64,000 bases of DNA, taken from assembly GCA_911810475.1 (NCBI GenBank), contig OU461276.1, positions 1,600,001-1,664,000 on the forward strand, read 5' to 3'. The notes beneath the pieces are model-generated. The model searched no databases. It was not told where the DNA came from and saw only the letters and a program-made list of their open reading frames with translations. Made by a program: the position numbers and the translations under genes. This document shows positions 29,286 to 37,759 of this stretch, in pieces. This DNA is from Candidatus Celerinatantimonas neptuna (GTDB taxonomy: Bacteria > Pseudomonadota > Gammaproteobacteria > Enterobacterales > Celerinatantimonadaceae). Position 1 is the first letter of the stretch; the number at the start of each line of letters is the position of its first letter.

Positions 29286-30476
29286 ATGTCGGTAAAATTA
29301 GAAGTCAAAAATTTATATAAGATTTTTGGAAATGCCCCTGAGCGGGCATTTTCATTAATAGAGCAAGGAAAAACGAAGGATGAAATTTTTCAGAGGACTG
29401 GATTAACCGTTGGTGTTAAGGATGCCTCCCTATCGATTAACGAAGGAGAGATTTTCGTTATCATGGGATTATCAGGGTCTGGAAAATCTACATTAGTACG
29501 TTTGTTGAATCGTCTCATCGAACCCACAAGAGGGCATGTCTTTCTGAACGGGCAAGATATCTCTGTGATTAGAGATAAAGAGTTGCGAGATGTACGGCGT
29601 AAAAGCATCAGTATGGTATTTCAATCATTTGCGCTTATGCCTCATATGAATATTCTCGATAATACGTCATTTGGGTTGGAACTTGCTGGTGTTGCGCAAA
29701 ATGAGAGGCATGAAGTTGCCCATAAGGCGTTGGCTCGTGTGGGCCTGGAACAGTATACGGAATCTTACCCAGATGAACTTTCCGGAGGGATGCAGCAACG
29801 GGTTGGTCTGGCCCGGGCATTAGCAAATGATCCTGAGATTTTGTTAATGGATGAAGCTTTTTCCGCTCTGGATCCATTAATTCGAACTGAAATGCAAGAT
29901 GAGCTGATCCGTTTACAAAATGACGACCAGCGAACCATTGTATTTATCTCTCATGATTTAGATGAAGCTATGCGCATCGGTGATCGTATTGCCATTATGC
30001 AAGGCGGTGAAGTCGTTCAGGTTGGTACCCCCGATGATATTTTGCATAATCCCGCTAATGACTATGTTAAGTCCTTCTTTAAAGGAGTAGATGTTTCGAA
30101 TGTCTTTAGTGCTAAAGACATCGCAAGGCGTCATATTCCAACGATTATTCGTAAAGGTGAGCACGATGGTGCAAGTGCGGCATTGCAACTTATTAACGAC
30201 AGTGACTGGGATTACGGCGTCGTATTGGATCGCTCTGAGCGGTATATCGGTATGGTATCGATGGATTCTGCCCGAACAGCATCTCGTGATCGTGCGAGTT
30301 TAATGTCGGCATTGGATCAAGATGTGAAAACACTCGATCCGGACACTGTTTTAAGTGATTTGTTGACAGATGTGGCCAGCCAATCTTATGCCGTTCCGGT
30401 TGTGAATGCACAAGGACAATTCTTTGGTGTGATTACCAAAGGCCGCCTGCTGAAAGCTTTGGATAGAGAGATTTAA
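29286..30476 (+). CDS. proV: Glycine betaine/proline ABC transporter, ATPase
   Basis: A 396-aa ProV/OpuAA ATPase. Walker A is GLSGSGKST (about 60-68), the signature LSGGMQQR (about 165-172) and Walker [15 protein letters not shown] (about 183-196). The N-terminal insert ([20 protein letters not shown]) and the two C-terminal CBS domains (about 280-396, ending [20 protein letters not shown]) mark the osmoregulatory subfamily; CBS domains sense ionic strength in OpuA. First gene of a proVWX operon, 6 bp before proW. Confidence 0.92.
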   Translation: MSVKLEVKNLYKIFGNAPERAFSLIEQGKTKDEIFQRTGLTVGVKDASLSINEGEIFVIMGLSGSGKSTLVRLLNRLIEPTRGHVFLNGQDISVIRDKELRDVRRKSISMVFQSFALMPHMNILDNTSFGLELAGVAQNERHEVAHKALARVGLEQYTESYPDELSGGMQQRVGLARALANDPEILLMDEAFSALDPLIRTEMQDELIRLQNDDQRTIVFISHDLDEAMRIGDRIAIMQGGEVVQVGTPDDILHNPANDYVKSFFKGVDVSNVFSAKDIARRHIPTIIRKGEHDGASAALQLINDSDWDYGVVLDRSERYIGMVSMDSARTASRDRASLMSALDQDVKTLDPDTVLSDLLTDVASQSYAVPVVNAQGQFFGVITKGRLLKALDREI

Positions 30477-30482
30477 TACGAT

Positions 30483-31487
30483 ATGAGTACGACACAAAAT
30501 CCGTGGGGGGCTGCTCCTGCTAATACCGATGCGAGTTGGCTGCATACGACACACCATGTTCAGGCATTTGATTGGTGGCATCCATTTCAACATAAATTGA
30601 TTCCGTTTGCGCATTGGGTTGAAGCGTTTTTAAACTGGATTGTTGCAAACTTTCGTCCGGCTTTTCAGGCGATTAGTGTGCCAATTGATTTTATATTGTC
30701 ATTATTTCAAATGGTATTTCAGCATCTGCCTGCGCCGGTTATGCTAATTTTAGTCTTGCTGATTGCTTGGCAAATCGCAGGATTTAAATTTGGAATTGGT
30801 GCTGTTATCTCTTTAGTTATTGTGGGTGCAGTTGGAGCCTGGAGTCAGGCTATGGTGACACTGGCGCTTGTGTTAACTGCTGTTTTATTCTGTTTAGTGA
30901 TTGGTCTGCCACTTGGTATATGGTTGGCACGTAGCAAACGAGCCGGAAAGGTTATTCGACCGATACTGGATGCGATGCAAACAACCCCCGCGTTCGTCTA
31001 CTTAGTTCCCATTGTCATGTTGTTTGGGATTGGGAATGTACCTGGGGTTGTTGTGACTATTATTTTTGCTTTACCACCGATTATCCGTCTGACGGTATTG
31101 GGGATAAGGCAGGTGCCAGAAGAGTTAATCGAAGCGGGTAACGCATTTGGTGCCAGCCCAAGGCAGCTTTTATATAAAGTTCAGCTGCCACTGGCTATGC
31201 CAACGATTATGGCTGGTGTGAATCAGACCCTGATGTTGTCTTTGTCGATGGTTGTTATCGCGTCCATGATTGCTGTTGGTGGATTGGGGCAAATGGTGCT
31301 CCGGGGAATCGGCCGACTGGATATGGGGTTGGCGGCTACAGGTGGATTAGGCATTGTTATTCTGGCTATTTTGCTTGATCGACTCACTCAGGCTATGGGT
31401 AAGGATGCTCGCTCAAAAGCCGTTCGGCATTGGTATCAGGCCGGTCCTGTTGGTTTGGTCAACCGTTTGTTAAAACGTGGTCGTTAA
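30483..31487 (+). CDS. proW: Glycine betaine/proline ABC transporter, permease
   Basis: A 334-aa permease with a long hydrophilic N-terminal part (about 60 residues, ProW-type) followed by about seven membrane helices. The EAA loop reads [28 protein letters not shown] (about 216-243). [20 protein letters not shown] is the family's conserved segment. It pairs with ProV and ProX. Confidence 0.92.
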   Translation: MSTTQNPWGAAPANTDASWLHTTHHVQAFDWWHPFQHKLIPFAHWVEAFLNWIVANFRPAFQAISVPIDFILSLFQMVFQHLPAPVMLILVLLIAWQIAGFKFGIGAVISLVIVGAVGAWSQAMVTLALVLTAVLFCLVIGLPLGIWLARSKRAGKVIRPILDAMQTTPAFVYLVPIVMLFGIGNVPGVVVTIIFALPPIIRLTVLGIRQVPEELIEAGNAFGASPRQLLYKVQLPLAMPTIMAGVNQTLMLSLSMVVIASMIAVGGLGQMVLRGIGRLDMGLAATGGLGIVILAILLDRLTQAMGKDARSKAVRHWYQAGPVGLVNRLLKRGR

Positions 31488-31599
31488 GCTAAAAATAAAA
31501 TTTTCAAATTATTTAAAAACAATGATAACCGCTATCGATTGTCGTTATTATCAAAAGAAGGGCGGTTTCATTCGAATGATCAATCATCATGGAGTTATT

Positions 31600-32598
31600 A
31601 TGAAATTATCTTGGAAAAGTACATCAGTAGCCGTATTGGTGACATGTACGACGTTTACTGCTTGTGCTGCAAATCTACCGGGTGCTGGTAAAACGGTGCA
31701 GCCTGTGCAGAGTACCATTCAAGAAGAGATGTTTCAGACCCTGATTGTTGATAAAGCGATGGAGAAGCTGGGATATACGGTTAGACCGATTAAACAGGTC
31801 GATTATAACGTGGCTTATACTGCAATTGCCCAGGGTGATGCGACTTATATGGCGGTGAACTGGCAACCATTGCATGATCAAAAATATAAAGCCGCTGGTG
31901 GCGATAAAGTTTTTTATCGTAAAGGCTACTATGTAACAGGCGCAGCTCAAGGCTATATGATCGATAAGAAAACGGCTGATAAATATCATATTACGAATAT
32001 TGAGCAGCTTAAAAATCCGAAAATTGCCAAATTGTTTGATGCCAATGGGAATGGTAAAGCGGATATGACTGGCTGTAACCCTGGATGGGGTTGTGAAAAT
32101 GTGACCAATTATCAGGTTAAGAAATTTGGCTTGAGTAATACCGTTGAAATTAATGAAGGAAACTATGCAGCCTTGATGGCAAATACTATCACCCGTTATA
32201 AGGAAGGAAAACCGATTCTTTTTTACACCTGGACGCCGTATTGGGTAAGTGGTGTATTGATTCCTGGAAGAGATGTAGTCTGGTTGCAAGTACCTTTTTC
32301 TGCGATACCCGGTGATCCTAATGCGAATACTCAATTGCCAAATGGTCAAAACTATGGGTTCAGAATGAACAGTATGCGCATTGTGGCTAATAAAAAATGG
32401 GCTGAGAAAAACCCTGCGGCAGCGAAACTGTTTTCAATGATGAAACTGAGCGTAAACGATATCAGTGCCGAGAACTTAATGATGCGTAAAGGGCAAAGTT
32501 CTCAGGCTGATATTGAGAACTTTGCAAATGGATGGATTAGTGCTCACCAGCAGGAGTTTAATCACTGGATTGAGGCGGCAAAAGCAGCAGCTAAATAG
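31600..32598 (+). CDS. proX: Glycine betaine/proline ABC transporter, binding protein
   Basis: A 332-aa periplasmic protein with a signal peptide (about residues 1-24, cut before NLPGAGKTV as in E. coli ProX). The binding-site aromatic residues are in [11 protein letters not shown] and [20 protein letters not shown] (about 147-155) contains the disulfide-type insertion of ProX. The start is ATG 31600 with GGAG upstream; the open frame runs back into proW without a signal sequence. 112 bp separate it from proW. Confidence 0.92.
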   Translation: MKLSWKSTSVAVLVTCTTFTACAANLPGAGKTVQPVQSTIQEEMFQTLIVDKAMEKLGYTVRPIKQVDYNVAYTAIAQGDATYMAVNWQPLHDQKYKAAGGDKVFYRKGYYVTGAAQGYMIDKKTADKYHITNIEQLKNPKIAKLFDANGNGKADMTGCNPGWGCENVTNYQVKKFGLSNTVEINEGNYAALMANTITRYKEGKPILFYTWTPYWVSGVLIPGRDVVWLQVPFSAIPGDPNANTQLPNGQNYGFRMNSMRIVANKKWAEKNPAAAKLFSMMKLSVNDISAENLMMRKGQSSQADIENFANGWISAHQQEFNHWIEAAKAAAK

Positions 32599-32679
32599 GC
32601 AACTCTCATATGCGGGCGCTGTTTAAATCAAACAATGCCTCTTGGGGTGATTTAAAGTTGGGCGATAAAGCCTCGCTTT

Positions 32680-33612
32680 TTAAAGGTTGAACTTTGGAAA
32701 CTGGCTAAATCGTTTTATAAGATACTCGATAAAAACTCTGATTTTTGCAGGCTGATATCGATTAGGTGGATAAATTAACCATGCACTACCGGTATAACTG
32801 GTTATAAAATGCCATTTGGGAAGTACTTGTTGGAGCTCTCCTCGTTGTAGTGCTTCGTGAACTGTGAAGTAAGGAAGGCTCGCGATACCCAATCCTTTTT
32901 TTGCCGCATCAAGTCTGATTTGAGTATGATTTGCAGAATAACGACCAGAGACCTCAACCGTAATTTTTTGAGTATTGCGGTGGAATGTCCATTGACGGTC
33001 TTTGGGGTGTTCTCCGAGATATATACAGCTATGTCCCCTAAGTTGTCTGGGATGTTCAATAGGGTCGAATTGTCGAAGGTAGTCTGGATTTGCACAGATA
33101 ACATGTTCAATTTCCAGAATTTTGCGGCCAATCATCCCTTGTGGGGGTTCATTTGTTATTCGAATAGCAATATCGACTCGATCATCAACCAGGTCAATGT
33201 AACGGTCTTCGAGTAACATTTCGACATCGACATTGGGATATTGCTGTAAAAAATCAGGCATTAAAGGGTGAATCAGAATGTGTCCGATTGCTTTAGGAAC
33301 ACTGATTCGTAATTCCCCTTGTGGTATGGGGGTTAATTGGTTGCTGATATCTAATACGGCATCAGCTGAACTACGCATATCTTTACAATGTTGGTAGACA
33401 GCTTGGCCGTGTTCATTAAGTCGTAAAGTACGGGTTGTCCTTTCGAGTAAACGGCAGTTTAGTTGTTCCTCTAATCGGTTGATGCTACGACTGACTGATG
33501 AAGGGGAGATACCAAGGATTCTGGCTGCGGCAGAAAATCCGTCAGCTTCGACAACGGTAGCAAAAACAGCCATTTCGTAAAGAAGATCAATTGATTCATT
33601 TTTACGTTTCAT
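32680..33612 (-). CDS. LysR-family transcriptional regulator
   Basis: A 310-aa regulator. The helix-turn-helix is in LLYEMAVFATVVEADGFSAA and continues ARILGISPSSVSRSINRLEE (about 9-48). The effector domain (about 95-300) follows the CrgA/DsdC-like pattern (GELRISVPKAIGHILIHPLM; GLGIASLPYFTVHEALQRGE). Its target is not apparent; it is convergent with proX and divergent from the MarR gene. The start is set at ATG 33612 because upstream residues are not LysR-like. Confidence 0.85.
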   Translation of the reverse strand: MKRKNESIDLLYEMAVFATVVEADGFSAAARILGISPSSVSRSINRLEEQLNCRLLERTTRTLRLNEHGQAVYQHCKDMRSSADAVLDISNQLTPIPQGELRISVPKAIGHILIHPLMPDFLQQYPNVDVEMLLEDRYIDLVDDRVDIAIRITNEPPQGMIGRKILEIEHVICANPDYLRQFDPIEHPRQLRGHSCIYLGEHPKDRQWTFHRNTQKITVEVSGRYSANHTQIRLDAAKKGLGIASLPYFTVHEALQRGELQQVLPKWHFITSYTGSAWLIYPPNRYQPAKIRVFIEYLIKRFSQFPKFNL

Positions 33613-34055
33613 GCAATGGAGAATTCCTTTTTGGGAAATGACCCTATAAATAAGCTGTGTGATATTTTGTGGTTGAATATGGTTCAAGTCAAACGGGGAT
33701 CCAGATACACTCTCAGAATATGTAGAATTTATTGATCTTAGGTGGTTCCATCATTGTTTAGATCGGGAATCTGTTGGATATTTATGGATTAAAACCGAGG
33801 TCGGTGGAAATGAGGGCGATTGCGCTTAGTATTTTAGGTGAATAGGTCTTGGTTTATTAAAACAAGATTTGGTCTGGATTCGTTGTGCTAACTGGATCAT
33901 CAATCATATTTTATGTTGTTATTTTTTTGGTGTAAAAGACGTATAAGTGTTAGTTATCTGAATCATTGCTCTGGTTCATGCCATCAATTTCGAATGAGAA
34001 CGGCAATATGATACCTAATTTACCTTTGTCTTTGAGATTATTGCAAGGTTTATAG
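33613..34055. other. Divergent promoter region LysR / CosR-like
   Basis: 443 bp without a supported gene. AAGG lies seven bases before ATG 34056. No clear operator was identified by eye. Confidence 0.4.
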
Positions 34056-34538
34056 ATGGAAAGACATGAGGAAGTTCTGGTTGCTATTCGCCAGATTATC
34101 CGGGCAATTGATTTGCATTCCAGTCGATTGAGTAAAGAGGTTGGTCTGACAGGACCTCAGCTGATTTTAATGCGGGAAATCCGTGATTCTACAGCTGAAG
34201 AAACGATTCGTCAGATGGCAAAAAATACCAACATGAGTCAGGCGACAGCGACAACTATATTGGACCGACTTGAGCGACGGGGACTTGTTGTTCGATTACG
34301 CAGTCAATTAGATAAGCGAAAAGTTCATGCTCATTTAACCGATGCTGGTAAAGAGTTATTGAGTAAGGCTCCACTACCATTGCAAGACAGTTTTATATCC
34401 CGTTTCCAGAAGCTGGAAGACTGGGAGCAGCTGATGCTTTTATCAAGTGTCCAGCGCATTTCATCGATGATGAATGCAGAGCATCTGGATGCAGTGCCTA
34501 TGTTAGTGACTGGTGAGACTAATGAGCATTTGGGATGA
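34056..34538 (+). CDS. cosR: MarR-family regulator, CosR/EctR-like
   Basis: A 160-aa winged-helix protein. The start MERHEEVLVAIRQIIRAIDLHSSRL, the recognition segment MSQATATTILDRLERRGLVV (about 65-84) and the wing SQLDKRKVHAHLTDAGKELL closely resemble what I recall of vibrio CosR and of EctR. CosR represses ectoine synthesis and betaine/choline uptake genes at low salinity. Its place just beyond proVWX fits such a role, and choline genes lie later in the window. The name rests on remembered similarity; a general MarR protein is the fallback. Confidence 0.7.
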   Translation: MERHEEVLVAIRQIIRAIDLHSSRLSKEVGLTGPQLILMREIRDSTAEETIRQMAKNTNMSQATATTILDRLERRGLVVRLRSQLDKRKVHAHLTDAGKELLSKAPLPLQDSFISRFQKLEDWEQLMLLSSVQRISSMMNAEHLDAVPMLVTGETNEHLG

Positions 34539-34552
34539 TCGGTCGTAACTGA

Positions 34553-34570
34553 TGTGAGATATATCTTACG
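34553..34570. promoter_or_regulatory. UvrY/VarA (GacA) box upstream of the first Csr RNA
   Basis: TGTGAGATATATCTTACG fits the GacA-family inverted repeat TGTRAG-N6-CTTACA with one mismatch. It lies about 130 bp before the start of the GGA-rich RNA, the distance at which UvrY acts on csrB in E. coli. Confidence 0.75.
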
Positions 34571-34683
34571 TCGATGTCAGAAAAACAATCTATTTATATT
34601 GAGAATTATAAAAAAATACATTATTTTTCAAATGGATATAACATTCTGTCCTTGTTGGCGATATTTTGATTGTGTTATAAGTG

Positions 34684-34996
34684 GTCACATCGGAGTCTAA
34701 GGTGAGTAATATTTATCTCGAAGGGACGCAATGACTTCTTAGGGATTAAGGAGTTCTAGGAAGGAATAGGAAAGCCTTACAGGATGAAGGCAAAGGACAC
34801 CTCCAGGAAGGAGAGAGCAGCGGTTAAGGATAAGCCGTTATGCCATAGAAGGTTAAAGGATTGCGCAACGGAGTTGTGAAACGGAAATAAACACGGATGT
34901 TGTAAACAGTCATATGGATTGCAGGGAGCAATACAGACCTAGGGATACAGGTCATTGACTATCAGGGGCGGTACGTATGTACCGCCCCGACTTTTT
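34684..34996 (+). ncRNA. csrB1: CsrB-type CsrA-binding small RNA, copy 1
   Basis: About 313 bases with no ORF but about 15 GGA motifs, many as AGGA or AAGGA and several in short hairpin-like settings (TAAGGAGTTCTAGGAAGGAATAG is split over two sites; also CCAGGAAGGAG, AAAGGATTG, CACGGATG). It ends in a strong terminator. A -10-like TATAAG (34676-34681) precedes it, and the 5' end GTCACATCGGAGTC resembles the E. coli csrB start GTCGACAGGGAGTC. CsrB RNAs bind and titrate the translation regulator CsrA. The 5' end is approximate. Confidence 0.85.
34965..34996 (+). terminator. Terminator of the first Csr RNA
   Basis: A perfect 10-bp stem GGGGCGGTAC / GTACCGCCCC with a four-base loop, then GAC and five T. 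Confidence 0.92.
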
Positions 34997-35020
34997 GAAT
35001 TCATCATCAGAATCATTCGC

Positions 35021-36300
35021 GAGGGCGTTCAGAATTCTGTGTCAGCTAATTTTAAGTAGGTATCTAAGACATTATCCAAGCGCCCATCGAAGTGAATCGC
35101 CAGTTGAGACAATGTCATATTCCAGTTCTGGATTAGCATTATCCATTTCTTAGAGGCATTCAATATCCCAGCATAAAGCAGTTTTAGCAAGCTGTGTTCG
35201 TTCGGACCCACCTTGGGTCTTGGTCAGTTTACGGAACTGCCGGTGTACGGCCTCAATGGCATTTGTCGTGTAGATGGCTTTTCGAACGTACTCTGGATAT
35301 TTGAAGTAGACGGATAGATTTTCCCACTTGTTTCGCCAAGAATGCAGCACGATCGGATACTGTTGGCCCCATTCCGACTCTAAGCGAGAGCCAGTGCCAT
35401 CTCAGCCGCTTCTTTGCTTACAGCGCGGTAAGACTGGCTTCTGGTCGGACATAAACACCTTCTGGTGCTTGGAAGCCACGTACTTCAAGGAGTGGCGGAT
35501 CTGGTGAATAACGCACTGCTGAACTTCAGTATCAGGGTAAATGGTCGTTATGGCTTCAGGGAAGCCTGTCAGGCCATCCACGTAGGCGATCAGGATGTCT
35601 TCAACCCCACGGTTATGCAGATCTGTTAGCACTGATGGCCAGTCGTTTGCACCCTCTGACTTGGATAGATACAGGCCAAGCAGTTCCTTCTTACCTTCGG
35701 CGTTTAAGCCCAAAATCGTGTACACCGCTTTGCTAACATAGCGGCCATCTTCCTTGATCTTGTAGTGAATAGCATCAAGCCAGACAAAGGGATAGAGCGG
35801 ATCTAGCGGCCGCTGCTGCCACGCCTTCAGCTCTGGTATCAAACGGTCTGTAACGCTCGTGATAGTGGCCTCAGAAACATCAATACCATACATATCTTCG
35901 ACATGGCTATGAATGTCACGATAGCTCATGCCGAGCGAGAACATGGATAAGATCTTACGATCGATTTCGTCAGTTAGCTTGGTCTGGTTCTTCTTAACTA
36001 GCTTTGGTTCAAACGAGCCTTGGCGATCACGTGGGGTATCCAGTTCGAAAGCGCCTACTGACGACTTAATGGTTTTCTTGCTAGAGCCATTTTTACGGTT
36101 CGGCTGGTCGTCATTGTCTAGGTGGTGTTCCAGTTCCGCCTTTAGGGCCGCTTCGAGAGGCGTTAAGAAACCATCTTTGCCTGTCAGATCTTGCTCTGAC
36201 TGAAGAGCTTTAATGGCTTGTTCTAGGTCGAAGTCTTTGGTCATGTGTCATTCCTGTTTTGTATATTCTACTGAAATGACACAGATTTCTAAACACTACC
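35021..36300 (-). mobile_element. IS256-family insertion sequence (1280 bp) with target duplication
   Basis: The 24-bp imperfect inverted ends share the inner part CTGTGTCA. The 8-bp direct repeat TCATTCGC flanks the element at 35013-35020 and 36301-36308, the duplication length usual for IS256. The transposase inside is frameshifted. It landed just downstream of the first Csr RNA terminator and upstream of the control region of the second. Confidence 0.9.
35029..36244 (-). pseudogene. IS256-family transposase, frameshifted twice
   Basis: The N-terminal 280 codons (36244-35402) are intact in frame: YRDIHSHVEDMYGIDVSEAT, catalytic Asp in VWLDAIHYK and IAYVDGLTGFPEAI, then CVIHQIRHSLKYV. The frame is lost after KPVLPRCKQRS. 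It resumes as ALAESEWGQQYPIVLHSWRN ... YTTNAIEAVHRQFRK (35400-35180), then shifts again to ENSLLKLLYAGIL-like sequence through 35029. The Glu of the DDE triad should fall in the NAIEAVHRQFRK block. The product is almost certainly non-functional unless supplied in trans. Confidence 0.88.
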
Positions 36301-36649
36301 TCATTCGCTTCAGTTCGATAACTGAATCGTTTTGACCTTTCTTAAGTAATCTTTGAATTATTCCGGCTTCTATCTTTGTCTGTGTATCGTATGTGGTTAT
36401 TTTTTCCAGAGATGTGTTCGTTCATAGATTATCGAATTTTAGTTGGCCACTATAAATCGCCGTTCGAATCCAATATATAATATGTGCGAGATCTCTTCTA
36501 AATAGATCAGTTATTTTTTAATTAAAATAATGTAATTAATAATTATCTATTTATATATCAATGGGTTATATGATTTTGTGCCGATTTTATTTTTGGAGAG
36601 ATTCGTTTTGAGGAAAAGTTTTTTCGAAGAATTGATTATACTTATTTTT
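36301..36649 (+). other. Control region of the second Csr RNA
   Basis: 349 bp of AT-rich non-coding DNA. It starts with the second copy of the IS256 target duplication, includes a GacA-type box at 36483-36500, and ends at a -10-like TATACT (36637-36642). Confidence 0.6.
36483..36500. promoter_or_regulatory. UvrY/VarA (GacA) box upstream of the second Csr RNA
   Basis: TGTGCGAGATCTCTTCTA differs at two positions from the 18-bp UvrY repeat of E. coli csrB as I recall it (TGTGAGAGATCTCTTACA). It is about 150 bp before the predicted RNA start, similar to copy 1. Confidence 0.7.
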
Positions 36650-36915
36650 ACAGGGACGATGCAGCTGATAGGAGGTCGGGCTGGCCAGGTAAGGCAAATC
36701 GTTTGATGTAAGCTAATAAGGACTCCACTCAGGGAAGAAGAGGATACGTTTAACCGGTCTGTTGGACGTCTCGGAGGATAAAACAGGACATAACCAGGGA
36801 TAAGCGTTAAGAGGAAAGAGAAAGGACTCGGGAGTATTCATGGATGATTGAAGATGTTTGACCTAATGGATAGGGTCTTGATGGCGAGGGCAACCTGATG
36901 GTTGCCCTTTGTTTT
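36650..36915 (+). ncRNA. csrB2: CsrB-type CsrA-binding small RNA, copy 2
   Basis: About 266 bases without an ORF and with about 15 GGA motifs (CAGGGACG, ATAGGAGG, AAGGACTC, GAGGATAC, CGGAGGATAA, ACAGGACAT, AGGGATAAG, AGAGGAAAG, CATGGATG and others). TATACT lies eight bases ahead of the predicted start and a terminator closes it. The sequence differs clearly from copy 1, so this is a second family member, not a recent duplicate. Together the two would sequester CsrA under control of the BarA/UvrY (VarS/VarA) system. Confidence 0.82.
36888..36914 (+). terminator. Terminator of the second Csr RNA
   Basis: Stem GGGCAACC / GGTTGCCC with a TGAT loop, then TTTGTTTT. Confidence 0.9.
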
Positions 36916-37334
36916 GATAGATTGTTGTATGGGTTTTAAGCGTTCTATCGGATGATGTTTAGTCTGAAGCATTGGTCTAAATGTTGGTTTACCTGTTCAG
37001 TCAGATGCTGTTTATTTCGGTGATGTTACTGTAAGTACTGCTTTGTGGATTTATATTGGGCTTTGCCCTGTATGTGTGCTTCATTGTCCGATATACACTT
37101 AAATGGCGTTTCATATGAACAAAAAATTAATCATCAGAGATACATAACTTTAGGTAAAATACATGTAATCCTAATAGATTTACTAGTCGTAACCGATGTA
37201 TTTTACCGGTATGCTTTGAATTGTTAGGCTGTAATTTAATCAGTCTGCACCTGTTAATCTCTAGTACGATATTTATTTGGAAATGAATATCAGGTATTCA
37301 TGGAGTTTGACGTTAAACTGTTAGTTACTTTTAG
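36916..37334. other. Unassigned intergenic DNA
   Basis: About 420 bp with no supported gene. A 60-codon ORF (37045-37227) has no family features. The next feature is a terminator-like hairpin with no coding gene before it on the plus strand, so a small RNA could lie here. Confidence 0.35.
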
Positions 37335-37369
37335 GGCCATTATTTCTCCCAAATAGTGGCCTTTTTTTC
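37335..37369 (+). terminator. Orphan terminator-like hairpin
   Basis: Stem GGCCATTATTT / AAATAGTGGCC (one G-T pair) followed by seven T. No ORF ends nearby on the plus strand; it may close a small RNA or a long read-through transcript. Confidence 0.7.
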
Positions 37370-37455
37370 GGTTGATTTTGCTTTCTTAATTCCTTGAGTC
37401 AAGCTGGTATATTATTTGCTAATTATCTGTTGGTATGATCGTTAAGGATATAACC

Positions 37456-37638
37456 ATGACTCAGGAAAAACTGAATTACTTACAGATGATTAAAAGTATG
37501 GAAGCCGAAGTTGAGCAGGGGTTGCTTGAAGTGATGTTGCCTGATGATTTACCTCAAATGGGCATTTATGGTGCAAACTGCATCAGGAAGCGGCGCGGTT
37601 CACGAGACATGACATATTCAATGTCGCCTAAACAATAA
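37456..37638 (+). CDS. Small hypothetical protein (60 aa)
   Basis: Start ATG 37456 has AAGGA seven bases upstream, and promoter-like TTGAGT and TATATT 17 bp apart sit at about 37396-37424. A terminator follows the stop. The product begins MTQEKLNYLQMIKSMEAEVE and ends with a basic stretch (RKRRGSRDMTYSMSPKQ); an acidic helix followed by a positively charged tail. I do not recognise the family. Promoter, ribosome site and terminator together argue that it is a real single-gene unit. Confidence 0.65.
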   Translation: MTQEKLNYLQMIKSMEAEVEQGLLEVMLPDDLPQMGIYGANCIRKRRGSRDMTYSMSPKQ

Positions 37639-37661
37639 TATTTTCATCTGAATTTTTATCG

Positions 37662-37687
37662 AACCCGAGCAAAGCCTCGGGTTTTTG
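37662..37687 (+). terminator. Terminator of the 60-aa gene
   Basis: Stem AACCCGAG / CTCGGGTT followed by T residues, 23 bp after the stop. Confidence 0.88.
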
Positions 37688-37759
37688 CTTTTAATTATGC
37701 GTCATAAATGAAACTCATCTATCCTTGATAATAATTGAATAATGATAGAAGGGGCCAAG

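Noticed and set aside
29114-29320. 68-codon ORF before proV
   Set aside because: Very hydrophobic AT-rich translation overlapping the proV start; no ribosome site.
34700-34960. GGA-rich stretch read as a CRISPR-like or tandem repeat array
   Set aside because: Spacing between motifs is irregular and there is no repeat-spacer periodicity; a CsrB-type RNA explains it better.
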